From positions 2,356,001 to 2,420,000 of the forward strand of contig OX381705.1 in assembly GCA_947462335.1 (NCBI GenBank): a stretch of DNA of 64,000 nucleotides, given 5' to 3'. Position numbers and translations under genes: made by a program. Under the pieces are notes generated by a model. The model saw only the letters and a list, made by a program, of their open reading frames with translations, did not search any database and was not told the DNA's origin. This DNA is from Harmothoe impar (taxonomy: Eukaryota > Annelida > Polychaeta > Phyllodocida > Polynoidae). Positions 47,766 through 60,069 of this stretch are shown one piece after another (positions within the stretch are counted from its first letter, which is position 1; every line of letters begins with the position of its first letter).

Positions 47766-49499
47766 CTGAAATAACAACAAAATGGACATGATAAGTGTCT
47801 TTGTAAAGCAATAAAGTTACTTTTCTTATAACTGATATTTATTCAAGGGGTTCCTGAGGATATTGCTTGCATCTGGGCGCCTTAGGGCACGGCTATTGGG
47901 TACTATTGCGTGCAAAGGGAGTACACCACTAATATTCAGATAAGCAAGTTTAACCATTTCCTGATTATTATGTAAATTACAAATATTATAAAGATAGCAT
48001 CTGGGATTTCTATCACTCATATAAAGGTATATGAATGATATACATGCAACCATACACTGTGGCGGTGTATGCATATTCAATCCTGTAATCGATTACCTGT
48101 ATAGTAGTACTTAATATATACCCTGTTTTGATAACAGTAACCATTATTTCCCGATGTAACACCGTATTTTACATTTGATGTGGACTCTGCATAGAGAATC
48201 ATTATGCACTTTGAAATAATTGATTGATTCAAAGTAGCACTTCCTATGACATTAAATAGAATATCATACAAAAGTCATGGATATCAAAATGATGGTCATC
48301 TGACTTGAAGTCACTGAAACTATTGCGAGACCTATCTAAATTTCTCTGAAACTTATGAGGTCATCATTTATATGAGGTTTTATTTTGTTCAGCATATCTT
48401 GGATAAGGTTTAATGTAAGGCTTGAGTTAGATAGGAGAATCCCTAAGTAATGTTATCTACACATTACCTACACACAGTCAGCCTCCTCCTTTCCTTGATA
48501 TAAATGAATTTTCATCCTCATGTATCTTACCCTGAAACCCTAATGTATAATGCCTCATGAATTCCCCATCACCTGACAGCTACTGCTCCCACAGGATTAC
48601 AGCAGGATTGGCCTGTATTAAACATGACAGAAACACTGCCATTCTGTCACACAGCTTAGTGTGGGGTGCTTCCTACTTGAATAAATCTGTCAGACAAGCA
48701 AAACACTCGAGGTGGCCCGGTTAGATAACTACATTCATGTGTAAAACAGGGTCTGCCTTTCCTGAAGGTGGCCGCGTCAAACCCGTGACAGATCACATCT
48801 GAGGTTCAGACCCGGTATCTCCTGTATGCTGATGGATGAAACCCTGAATGTGTGTGTGATAACCCTTTAAGCACCACATAGTGTTTATTATGATCTCCCA
48901 TTTGTCATCATGGTTGAAGTGCTGATGAGTAACCCAATGACGTACAAACACATACCACCCTTGAAGTGTAGATACACTCCCAAAGGGCAATCATGTTGCA
49001 TGAATAGACGAGTAGACCCTCCAGGACTACATTCCTGAGGAAAGGGAACAAAGGCCACAGTACAATACAGCACTAAGATTTGAGGCCTGTATGATAAAGG
49101 CATGTTACCCTATGGCATGTCAGCCATGGCAGAACCAATCTGGGGTTTGGACAACATCATCTCCTGTTCTTCAAGGGGTGACAGGACAGGTCTGCAGTAA
49201 GGGTTATAGACGGCGGCTGAGGCTGAGAACAGTTAACTCAGGATGACTGAGGGTTATTTCCCAAGTCAGGGCAGAGTGATAAACTTAACATTTTGAACAA
49301 TTTTTTTCTTTCTCCTTTGACTTAATAAACCAACTAAAGGTAAAACTGTTTTATTTAGATTTAAACAGTTCTTAACAGACAGATAATCTCATCTGCATGG
49401 AAATCTGGTATAATTGTACTGTTATTTTGGATAGAATGCTATCAATCAATGTTTTGCTGCCATACACTGACATATAGCTGTACATAAAAATACGTAGCA
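47766..49499. other. gene-free; probable continuation of the receptor intron
   Basis: If the receptor's upstream exons lie beyond the window, all sequence from here to 64000 may be one first intron or include its 5' flank. No exon recognised. Confidence 0.45.
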
Positions 49500-51502
49500 G
49501 AAGTGCTGTCAGGTTGGTGTTAATGTTTTCCCTTATCATTGTGCAAGGCCATATAAAGCTGTCATGACATACAATATGTGCATGGTCTATAGGTGCTTAT
49601 GGACAGGGTAAACAGGTGGGCATGGGGTGAATTGCTAAAACATCCCCCAGAACCCGAGTCCTGTCACACTCACATGTCTGGTCGTGTATTAAGGATGTTA
49701 AATGTGGATGCAGTGGTGACAGCCTGGGTTTAGTAGATGGCACCCTGGGCTAGAACCGTGTCCCTTGTGTTTGTGCATGCAGAGCAGAAATAAATTCCAA
49801 GTGTCCCGCCGGAAAAAACTGACCTGCTGAACCTCCTGTCAATATTATTTTCACAGCCAATCAAAAGAGGATATAGGAGTAGGCTCAGTAGCTTGCCAAT
49901 TGAATCAATATTTAATTGCTAAAGTGTGTTCAACACACTGTCACTGTTGGCTATACTGGATATGATTAACACTGCTGCCACTATCACTGAGCCATTAGCA
50001 GAGCTACAGAATAATATGTCTGTCAGGTTGTGTATGTGTACTATAGCATTAAATGGGGAGAACTTACTGCAGGGGCAACAATCAGAGTGCAGGCATAATA
50101 GGTACTCAGCCCTTTATATATGGTGGCCCAGGGTTTTAACGGTTGAAATAGTCAAACATACTGCTGTTTTGTTTAAGTGTTTAAACACCTTATACGATTG
50201 GTGTGCTGGTCAATTCATGCTGGTCCATGCAAGCCTAAACCTCTGATCACTGTTTGTTGAATTGCCTTGAAAGTACGGATAAGAGAAAAATCGTATCAAT
50301 AAATTGATGAAATGAGAAAAAGGACAGCACTTGAATTAATCCTATCCAAAGTAATTGATTAAATAATGGCCGAGTTAAACGGAGGGACTTGGCCGGCATC
50401 ATGTGCCAAGGCTGACATGAGAGGTCTAATCCCTTAAACACAAAAGCCCTTAATCAAAAATCAACTTTTAGCAATTTGGCAGAGAGGAAATTAATTCCAT
50501 GGGGCTGGCTGTGACTATGAAGCATGCCATGTATGCCTGCAGATTGTATGCCTCTTGTATTTTCCAGGGGATGGTTTTATAGATTCAGATTTGAGGCAGT
50601 GTATTCTGATTGGTCTTTATACAGTAAAGTGACTATTCATACGTCACTGTTTCGTGCTTTCGTTCTACAGATCGTTGTAGCATGATGTGTGCTTTGGGTG
50701 GGGATGAACAATGGAGACAGGAATGAGGGGAGAGAGGGAGGTGCTTCTTGTGTTTTTGGGGGATGGTCTATTCTACTTGAGGGTCTGGTGAGTCTGTTGG
50801 TCCAGTGAATGGACAATGTGTGAGAGGGAAGTGTGAAGTGTGGTGTGAAGGGGCACTCGGGTCAGAAACAGCCACTCAAATACAGCATTGCACACTCAGC
50901 AACCCCAGCATCCTAACAGCCAACACAGGCCTAGGGTCACAGCAGTCTGGACCAGTATAAAACATGTTCTTCTGACTGCCTCACTGCTGCTTGAATCGTT
51001 ATAATTATTAAGTAATTAAAATGTTTGGTATGGAAAGTTTGTATCCAGCTGGCTTTTTTAGGTCCTTGTTAAGGACTTGTAAAGGCTTACAGCAGCAGTC
51101 CCCCCCTTAGTACACCAGTAGAATACATAGCCTTGTATGTAGTCCTGTTTACTACATGGAAAGAGAGAGATACCAGACATCATAATGTGAGCCAGCTGCC
51201 AGTCTGGCTGCCACAACAACGTCAGATAGTCAGGTTGTAAAGCCAATAACTACAAATGAACCAGACAAACGATGCCATAAAAATACTTACACTAACATGT
51301 TTCTGAATATTAGTCGCTATATAGTATAGCCCAGGCAGATACCAGAGAGGCTCTTTATTGCTAACGATACCATAACCAATAAACACAGCAGACAGAGGCC
51401 CCTGGTGGCCGATCGGGGAGTACATGAGGTGGGAGGCATTGTGGGAATGGCAAGTGAGAGGAAGTTGAGGAAGTAGTAGAGCCCTGCTACCAGGGGGGTG
51501 TA
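49500..51502 (+). repeat. old segmental duplication, left copy
   Basis: Colinear blocks match the right copy: 49520-49850 with 52150-52490, 50355-50560 with 53205-53390, and 51384-51500 with 54692-54805. Shared words include TAGGTGCTTATGGACAGGGT and AGTACATGAGGTGGGAGGCA. Offsets grow from about 2.64 to 3.31 kb, so indels have accumulated. Confidence 0.8.
51397..51500. promoter_or_regulatory. pair of CTCF-like motifs, copy 1
   Basis: Minus-strand GGCCACCAGGGGCC at 51397-51410 and plus-strand GCTACCAGGGGGGTG at 51486-51500 both resemble the CTCF core (CCACCAGGGGGC). The spacing and opposed orientation recur in the second copy. Motif match by eye only. Confidence 0.4.
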
Positions 51503-52129
51503 ATGCATACCTTGACACACTTTGAAGTGAGGTTCTCTAGATCTGATTTAATTTGTCAGAGAGGCTTTCTGCTAACATTGGAAGTGCCAGAATTATATTA
51601 CTATAAACATGTATACATACAGTTATTGTATCTGTTGGGTCAAATCCATCAGAAAAAGGGCATAAAACCCTATTTCTTCCTGTCCCAAGGCAATCAAATC
51701 GAGTCTGCAATAGATCATATCCAGGTTTGGACCCAACGCCTGAAGCAGAACATAAATGTGTATCTTCTGAGGGGCTGCTACGATGAGGCCATGTCAACAC
51801 ATAATAGAACTATGAATCTTGGTTTCACATTACATTGATCTACAGGTAGAGTGAAGCTAAAGACAATGGTTTAAAATTGCATGAACGTTTTTTTTTCCCA
51901 AGGCATAAGCACTTGGCGACCCTTTCACGTTAACTTTATATTCATTTTAATGAGTATCAGAGGAAAATATGGAGTTCTTTTAAATCTGAAGAAAGACCTG
52001 AAACGTTTAATTAATACCTTATTCTGTAGGCAGTCAATTTATCAGGTTGCACTTAATAAATGTCTACTATAAAGCATCTTGTATGCTGCTTTAATACACA
52101 GCAATGCATGAATACCTCGTATATAAAAA

Positions 52130-54830
52130 TAAAGCAGCTGTGTTGTAAGGTTGCCTTTAATATTTGACTCCCTTACCATTGTACAAGGCAATATAAAGCT
52201 GTCACGACATACACTTCATGGAAGGTCTATAGGTGCTTATGGACAGGGTAAACAGGTTGGTATGGGGTGAATTGCTAAACCATCACCCAGAACCCGAGTC
52301 CTATCACGTTCACATGTCTGGTGGTGTATAGAGGATGTTAAATATGGATGCAGTGGTGACCGGGGGTTCAGTAGATGGCAGCCGGGGCTATAGCTGTGTA
52401 CCTTGTGTTCATGCATGCAAAGTGTCTATAAAATCAATGTGTTCTATTGTACAAACTGACCTGTTGAACTTCCCGCCACTTTTTTTCCCTTAGCTTAATC
52501 AAAAATGGAAAAGAGGCTACACCTTAAGCATGTCTTCCACCAATGTCGGCTGGCCGAAATTTCGTCATCCGATAAAAGTCTATAATGCTAAACTGATGAG
52601 TGAACCTTGTCCGACAGACAGAATCACGGCCGATTCTGTCAGTGTTAAGTAGCTTCTTTTTACACCTGACATTATATCCATAACTATGGATAAACTTTTT
52701 TTTTATGGTGTTTCTATTACAATTGAAGTTGACATTTAAACTGGTTTTTTTTCCTCTATAAATCACTACAATGATGCTCTTTATGCTATGGTTAACAAAG
52801 GAGTGATTATAGACAATTCACAATCAGCTCAAAATATATCGCCACTCTTCCAGACTGTCATCAGCATTTCGTGTGATAGAGCATAGTTTGTTTGAGTGTA
52901 TAAAAATATCAGGTTGATAGCCACTGCAGGCTTTCAATGTCGCCGAATATCACTTTTTCTAATATTCATATTCTGAATCTATCCAGGGATGAAGTATCTC
53001 ATTCAATGCTGTGTCTTGCACTGTACCAATCCTTAAGACCTAAGTCTAGTCACATATGGTTTATGTTAGACTAGCGACACAATAAAAGGGATAGATTACA
53101 CCAATCCAATATGAGCAAACCTTACAAGAACTAACCAAAACAATAATCAAAGAGGTGTATTGGAACAAAAACAAAGGAATTGAATTACTCCTGGTGAACA
53201 AAATAAAGGCCAAGTTAAACAGAAGCACTAATTCCCCATCATGTGCCAGGGTTGACGTGAGAAGTCTGATCCCTTAAACAGAAAAGCTCCTCATCTAAAA
53301 TCAACTTTTAGCCACTTTAGGCAAAGAGGAAATTAGTTTCATGGGGTTGGCTAAGAATATGGAGCATGCCATGTATGCCTACACACTGTGGGAATCCTTA
53401 ATCCTGAACAATGTGACGCAAGGTCACTTTCAATCGTATAACCCTTCAGTACTTAAGCCCTATTTATCTAATGGATGCATATTGGAACTTGAGTTAAAAT
53501 ATGTATGATATTGGGAATATTATTTAATACAAATTGGAAGTACATAATATACAAATGTATGGGCATGACAATCTATTCCGGTGTGGGTCCTGTTGGGCAT
53601 TGTGTTGCGTCAATGTCAAAAGTTGATAGAGTTAATCTTGTGCTATAGACGAACAGCAATGGAATATTTAAATTTAGACATTGGTATAGAGAGTCGAATG
53701 TGATGGAAGGTCTGTGCTTCATATCTTATCAACAATTAAGCTAATCCCAATCATACATTTTGACATACTTTTTTTTTTATGTGACCCCCCCCCCTTTATT
53801 TTTAGTTGACAACCCATACACATGGCCATCCATATCGGTCTTTAGGGTGATTACACCTGTCTCTTCCATATCAGATGTGACATCTCCGCAATAACACCAT
53901 GATGTATGAGGGTCAGCCCGCCATACCCCTAATATGTCATGATATAACGACTCTCTTACCCCACCAAACTGTCAGAATTACAAAAAAAGTGATACATATT
54001 ATATCAGCTTGGACAGGTACTGTCCAACCTCATTACTGTATGGGCTACACGTGGGTTTAGGTATTGATATTGAGGGTCTTCAAGCATTATTTTATCAAAT
54101 AAAAAAGAACATTTCAGCCTACAGGCAGGGTTTTATGTCTTCTTCCTTGTCACCCAGGAAATATGTGCACGATGGAGCTACGTTGGTTGTACATGAGGTG
54201 TTGTTGGAGAGTGAGTGGGGGAGGGGGGGGGCTATACAGGCCTCAGTGCCCTGCTGCTTCAGGCAGTATCAGCCGATGAGATAGAAAAGGGAAAGAGCTG
54301 CTTCTTGCCAGCATGTCTGAGCTACTTGGAGCCCAATATTGTCCTTAGTTTAGAGAACAATTTGTGAAGGAAGGAGCCCTTCTTGAATGGTGAAGGGCCT
54401 TCAGGGTCAGACACAGCCAGAAGAAACACACCATTACACTATCAGCAATCAGTGAAGAGTCAGTGCAAGGTCATGGGTAGAGTCATGAGGAGCTGCACCA
54501 ATAGAAACGCCTCTTTCTCACAGAATTCTCAAACCCCAGTCAGTCAAAGCTAACACTGTCATAAAAACACAGAGGCCAGAAGGTTTGTGTGTAATAGTCA
54601 TTACATATAGTGCATTTACACTGTGGACAACTAAATGCTTACTTCACTGCATTGTACAGAGACTTTTCTCAGCCTCCATAAATGACTCAATAAACAGCCG
54701 GCAGAGGCCCCTGGTGGCCGATCGGGGAGTACATGAGGTGGGAGGCATTGTGGGTATGGCAAGTGAGAGGTCAGGAAGTTGAAGGGACTGCGCACCAGGG
54801 GGATGTTTTACCAGAAGAATATATGAAGAT
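52130..54830 (+). repeat. old segmental duplication, right copy
   Basis: Partner of 49500-51502, with the same block order and orientation. No gene in either copy. Confidence 0.8.
54706..54804. promoter_or_regulatory. pair of CTCF-like motifs, copy 2
   Basis: Minus-strand GGCCACCAGGGGCC at 54706-54719 and plus-strand GCGCACCAGGGGGATG near 54790-54804. The surrounding 55 bp is almost unchanged from copy 1, while other parts of the duplication have diverged more. Confidence 0.4.
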
Positions 54831-55052
54831 CGTACCAAAAACCAATAGTTTACATGGTGTTATTTCAAAACAATAACCAGAATCTAGCAAGGGAAAAGCT
54901 TAGCTGACCAGTCACTACCATTGATACATGTATATATTACATGGTGTTAGACATTTTGATTAAAAGGATAAATAGATTTAAGATTAAGAGTAGTATAGTA
55001 TGTATCGGAACGGGACTATAGTTAAGTACTGTTTATTACTCAATCGACCTGC

Positions 55053-55338
55053 AGCCAATCAGAGGCCTCCCTTTTGGCGGGAAATTCAAAAGCAGCCAAT
55101 GAGAGGCCTCCCTTTTGGCGGGAAATTCAAATAGGTCACGTGACCGGAAGTGACCTACTTCCGGTCACGTGACCTTTGGGCGGGAAATTCAAATAGGTCA
55201 CGTGACCGGAAGTGACCTACTTAAGAGGGTCACGTGACCACCATGTTGGCGGGAAATTCAAATAGGTCACGTGACTGGAAGTGACCTACTTAAGGGGGTC
55301 ACGTGACTACTAGGTTGGCGCGAATTTCAAAATAAGTC
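55053..55338 (+). promoter_or_regulatory. tandem array of CCAAT, E2F-like, CACGTG and ETS-like sites
   Basis: Five related units. Two begin CAGCCAAT(C/G)AGAGG. Each holds a TTTGGCGGGAAATT-type word (E2F-like), altered in the last to GGCGCGAATTT. Three carry AGGTCACGTGAC(C/T)GGAAGTGACC, and (G)GGTCACGTGAC recurs, for six CACGTG sites in all. Such sites are typical of housekeeping and cell-cycle promoters. No coding start or TATA box follows closely, so it may be a promoter-like satellite instead of a working promoter. Confidence 0.55.
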
Positions 55339-55525
55339 ACTTGAGATTTTTATGGATAAATAAATTTTAAAAAAGAAAAAAAGCAAGCTGAAAGCTTGCT
55401 AAAAAATAATTTAAAAATGTGGCTCTTTTTTTTAGGGGGGGGAGGGGCACTCTGGGGGGCACTCTTTAAGATGCATGGGGGGGGGAGGGGGGGAGGGGGG
55501 GAGGGGAAGGGTTTTTTAAGAGTGA

Positions 55526-55570
55526 GACTCGCTTCTCTGCCCTCTCTTTTAGAGGGCAGAGAGGCGAGTC
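55526..55570. repeat. 20-bp-arm hairpin at the edge of the large inverted repeat
   Basis: GACTCGCTTCTCTGCCCTCT and AGAGGGCAGAGAGGCGAGTC pair with one mismatch around a 5-nt CTTTT loop. The right end of the window stops inside the matching structure. Confidence 0.85.
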
Positions 55571-55684
55571 TACTGGTTCGTCTACTTACAATGAAATGTA
55601 TCATGATTGCGTTTATGATGATGTGCATCATGATGTGACTATCTTACAACTTTATAAGAAATAAGCAAGGTCTCTCTCCTATAC
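55545..55684 (+). repeat. 140-bp inverted repeat, left arm
   Basis: Exact reverse complement of 63861-64000. Confidence 0.95.
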
Positions 55685-55751
55685 AATTACAGTTTTCTAG
55701 CTTGAAATATAGTCTTTCAACAGCTCCTTTTCTCATCTTACACAGAGGCAA

Positions 55752-56105
55752 ATATCAGAGGCACCCAATGGCACCTAAACCGCTCTCAGACAAGGGTCGG
55801 GCACTGCTGGACTATAATAGATGGGTCAAGGACCGTTCTACTGAGGGTCAGGCTAGGTCGGACATTCAATAACGTGACTTTAGCAAACTTGCTTGAAAAG
55901 TCTGACCATGCGAGATCCTTATGCCCCAGTCTGTCAATGCTGTCCAGACTTTCAAGCAAGTTTGCTAAAGACCTGCCTGTCATTGAATGTCCGACTTAGC
56001 CTGCTTGACCCTCAGTAGAACAGTCCTTGACTCATCTATTATAGTCCAGCAGCGCCTGACCCTTGTATGAGAGTGGTATTGGCACCATTGGCTGACTCTG
56101 ATAAT
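55752..56105. repeat. fold-back, ~350 bp
   Basis: Two arms of about 170 nt with almost no loop: GACTATAATAGATGGGTCAA at left pairs with TTGACTCATCTATTATAGTC at right. TTTAGCAAACTTGCTTGAAA also pairs across the centre at about 55925. Some mismatches and small indels. Confidence 0.85.
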
Positions 56106-56199
56106 TCACCTGTGTGCACGGGGGGAGGAGAGGGTTCACAGCTACAGCTCTCTTAAGGCAAAGCTTGCGCTTATAGAGCACTACAAGTGGAGGTTTGGA

Positions 56200-56378
56200 T
56201 GAGGAGGCTATGACATATGATGTTTGTCTTAAAAAATAGCCATGGTGCATGTCGATGTCGCTTAATTATGCTCATATCTCATGTCGATTTTAAGAATTGT
56301 TCATGTCACCTGTCACTATGTTTTTCAAGCTTCATGTCAAATGTCACTAGGCTTCATCTCGAATTTAGTGGTCCACAC
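56200..56378 (-). repeat. CATGTCG-rich degenerate repeat, left
   Basis: Repeated CATGTC(G/A) words. Reverse complement of 62205-62440: ATCTCGAATTTAGTGGTCCACAC here against GTGTGGACCACCAAATTCGA-type sequence there, and ATTTTAAGAATTG against CAATTCTTAAAAT. Confidence 0.75.
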
Positions 56379-56379
56379 T

Positions 56380-56496
56380 GCCGCTGCTGCTGCTGCTGTC
56401 GGTGCTGCTGCTTGTGCTGCTTGTGCTGCTCATGCAGCAGCTGCAGCAGCTGCTGGATGCTTGTGCTGCTGACGATGTCATGGATACTGTTGACAG

Positions 56497-56532
<36 letters not shown>

Positions 56533-56646
56533 ACGATGTCACGGATGCTGCTTGTGCTACTGCTCGTGCAGCAGCTGCTGAAGCAGCTGCAGCAGCTGCT
56601 GGCTGCTTGTGCTGCTGACGATGTCATGAGGGCTGCTGTTGACAGA

Positions 56647-56687
<41 letters not shown>

Positions 56688-56885
56688 ACGATGTCACGGA
56701 TGCTGTTGACAGATGTTACTGCTTGTGCTGCTCGTGCAGCTGCTGCTGAAGCCGCTGCCAGCTGCTTGTGCTGCACGTGCAGCTGCTGCTGAAGCCGCTG
56801 CCAGCTGCTTGTGCTGCACGTGCAGCTGCTGCTGAAGCCGCTGCCAGATGCTGCTGCTTGTGCTGCACGAGACTGAGTAGCCGCT
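56380..56885. repeat. CTG/CAG trinucleotide-rich array
   Basis: Pure (CTG) runs of about 11 units (56500-56532) and 13 units (56650-56690) inside longer repeats of GCTGCTTGTGCTGCTGACGATGTCA and GCAGCTGCTGAAGC type. The frames give Ala, Ser, Leu or Cys homopolymers only. Confidence 0.9.
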
Positions 56886-57979
56886 ATTCGGCGTTTCACT
56901 CCTTATGTACCCTGTCCTAGATAATCCTCTTAAAATGGCTGAAAAGACTCTCTCAGCACAGAGACTCTACTCAATGTAAGAGATCTGTTAAGTAAGTTTT
57001 CACATGCCGCCTGACTACTGCGGGAGGGTTTAGACTTAAGCAGCTTAGTGCACACACGTGTCTGTTAGAAAAGCTACCTGCACACCTGCCTTCCTTTTTC
57101 ACTAGTATTTACCCCCTGCCGACTTATAAGGCACCTATACACACCTTCTTGCTTCTAGAGCTAAGCTGACTGGCAGCTATTTTAAAAGAGAATACCCGTT
57201 ACCTGTATAACGGATAAGGGGGTTATGAGATTAGCGTGTGTATACAAAAAAAACAAAAAAAAGCTACAGGGGGCGCGTGTCTGTCTGTGAGGTAGAGACC
57301 GTGTGGGAAGCGACTCAAGTGTAAAACAAAAGCACCTCCTCTTGCCGCAGTGAGTGGTGTGGACGGCGGCTGGCTAGTTGAATTTAAGCGTCAGCTTAAA
57401 AGATAATCCGTTCACGGGCTGGCGCGTCACACCTGGCGTTAATCACCCCCTGTAGTCTTTGTATACACAGGTGACTCGGCTTTATCTCTTCACCAGCTAT
57501 AATCCCATATACATGTAGCGCACGTTACACTCGTTATCTCTCTTTTCATGCTGATGGATTAGGGGTGGAAGGGTTCAGGTGAAAAGCGATTTGATTCTCT
57601 CTGGAAGAGGGTGGGGCTCTAGGTGAAAACAAGCTTAAAACATCCAGATTAGCTGCTCTCTCGGCTATATAAAGAGCCTCATTTTTTCTAATCTCTGCCC
57701 ACTTCGTCTTGTTGTACACTATCAGTCACGAGGCAGACGCTGGAAGTAGCAGATGTTTGCAGTATGGTTTATACAGAGGTTACCTGCTAATAGGATTTTG
57801 TCAGAATAGGGTGAGTTGCTATTAAAATGAACATTTAAATGGGTTGTTAATATGGTATCTGATGTTAATGAGCTAACACCTAACATTGAGGATTATGACC
57901 TCCCAGAGGGGCGTCTCGCCAAATTCTCCAGTCTTGACTATAGTCTTAACTGTCTAAAGACTGTGGAGCACGTTAATGG
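56886..57979. other. gene-free stretch with the TATA-like box
   Basis: No supported gene. See the TATA-like box at 57666. Confidence 0.45.
57666..57673 (+). promoter_or_regulatory. TATA-like box (TATATAAA)
   Basis: CGGCTATATAAAGAGCC is a good TATA match. About 150 bp downstream lies AGGGTGAGTTG, which could be a splice donor. No coding exon follows that I recognise, so a promoter is only suggested. Confidence 0.3.
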
Positions 57980-58160
57980 GTGGTCTCCTTACTAATTTCA
58001 CTTGACCAGGCCGGCAGGGTCAACTAGGCTAGGTAATTACAACCACAAGGGCGGCTACTCAACATGCAAGTAGACCTACTACTACGAGATTGTCTTTTGA
58101 CCACTCTGCCGCCGCCTGCTGGTCTGGCGATTACATGCTCTAGTATAGTTCTCCGCTCTT
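57980..58160 (+). repeat. dispersed repeat D, copy 1
   Basis: TCACTTGACCAGGC(C/T)GGCAG, GGCGGCTACTCAA and CAAGTAGACCTACTACTACG are shared with 60070-60245, same order and orientation. Confidence 0.8.
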
Positions 58161-58954
58161 TTCGTCAGATGACGCCACAATAGGGTTTTTGTACATTTCC
58201 ACGATACTCGCGAACATTTTAAACGCATAATGACCTATAATAAGCAACAAAGCACACTTCTAATATATTGAATATAAGAAACATGTCAACGTTGTGTATT
58301 TCTGATAGAATGAGGCAGATTCTTTGAAATATCAACTAAACTATAGTGAGATTGAAAATACTACACCATATCTAAAGCGATATAAAAGCTATATAAAGTC
58401 AGAACCTCTGATGGATCGGTAGGATCACTCAACCATTCATCCTCGAAAGCAACACAGGGTTCCCGTCCAACAGGACTTTGAGCCTTGACGCTTTTGAGGG
58501 AGGTTTGATCTCATGCTGCTTAACATGTGGTGTAATTAATCAACACCGCGGCCCCTCTTTAGGGGCCACACAATAAACAAAGAATAAAAAAGGGTAGGAC
58601 TTAGGTTTAAAGTGAATCTCCCAGGATTTTGGCGAGGTCGACAAAGGAGGAGATAACAGATTAAACTGCAGGAGACTATACGCAAACCTTGATACTCTCA
58701 GAGGGGGAGCTCCATATTGCGGACCTGTGGTCAGATCTATCACCTCCAGGAGGCAGGCTGCATGTCGTAAATGTCCACCACAGACATTGGGATATATTGT
58801 TAATCCTACTCCAGGGTCTCCATAATTAGACCCTGAATCTGTTGTTAAACGGGTGTGAGGTGATGGTAACTAATACTTATGAGATGGAGCTCTTACGAGA
58901 CATAAGCACCACCCAGCGCGGGGCTCGCCTTGAGATGGGAAATTCACTACAGTA

Positions 58955-59870
58955 GGGTGGCCGGAGCATTTTTGAAAATAAACTAGACACACATGTATTA
59001 TGTATGTCTAGAATGTCTCAATATTCGCATTTAACAAATTAGCACTGTTATATTGATAGAGTAACTAGGTAACTAACTGTAGCTGATTACATATACCTCA
59101 CTCCTCAAACCTTTCTGACAGATCTGAAGATCTGTATAGAGAAGACATGCCATACCCAAGGCTTACTTATAGCCCTGCCATGCTATAGTGGCTATTGGGA
59201 GAACTAAGATTTCTCTATCTAACTGTATGACAGAAAGTGTCCTCTAGTGTTATTTATATGATTTTAATACTTGAGATTGGGGTCTGAGGTCCTCATATGA
59301 CCCCCAGCAGATGCTCTGACGCTGGCTGGCGGTAGATTGTATCATTTCCATTCAAAATGCATTATTTTAACTTGATTTATCTCTATATTCAGTAATTTAC
59401 CGTAAACTACCAATTAAAGATTTCTATAAAAAAAAAAAGAGCCCTGAAAATGCGCAATTTAGGTGGCTTATCTCAAAAAAGATAACAATATCCTAAGTAG
59501 TTATAGGACCCTCCATGGGATAGATGCATTCAAGATGCTTCAAACAGAAAAGGAATCTCGTTGATACATGGATTTGCCATCAGCCAGTGCAAATTCTCCC
59601 AAAGGTCAGGTTAAAGAGATTTCCCAGTTATGAGCTTAAAGGAGACTCAAAACCTCAGGTCTGTCAACATTGCCCCTGAATTACATTATGTAATACAGTT
59701 TATAATGCATTATCCAGCCTGTATAGGATGGACCCATTCAGGATCTGTTGATAACAAATTACTAGAAGTGTCTATCTGCTTTGAATCGAAAATGATGGCA
59801 TATCATAAAAGGGTCATTTAACATAGGATCAGATACACACTGGGCCCTCACGCCGACCCTCCGGCCACCC
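58955..59870. mobile_element. nested inverted-repeat element, 916 bp, TA flanks
   Basis: Ends GGGTGGCCGGAG and CTCCGGCCACCC with TA outside both (58953-58954 and 59871-59872). It sits inside the large inverted-repeat interval. A 63-codon frame at 59630-59821 has no domain. Confidence 0.65.
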
Positions 59871-60069
59871 TAACTACAGCATTATCTGTCGTTGAAAATG
59901 GTGCTCGTGTAGAGTCGGGATGATGTACCAAAAGAGCGTTTTATACACAATGATACCCTTGTACAAATGCGTATACCTAGTAGGCAGCGTCTTATCATCA
60001 AATCTAAGAGGGTGCTATAGTTTTATTATACTTTTATAGACCATTTTTAAAATCCGAGCTTAGCTTAGT

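Noticed and set aside
56217..56899. Poly-Ala, Ser, Leu and Cys frames
   Set aside because: CTG/CAG repeat read in different frames.
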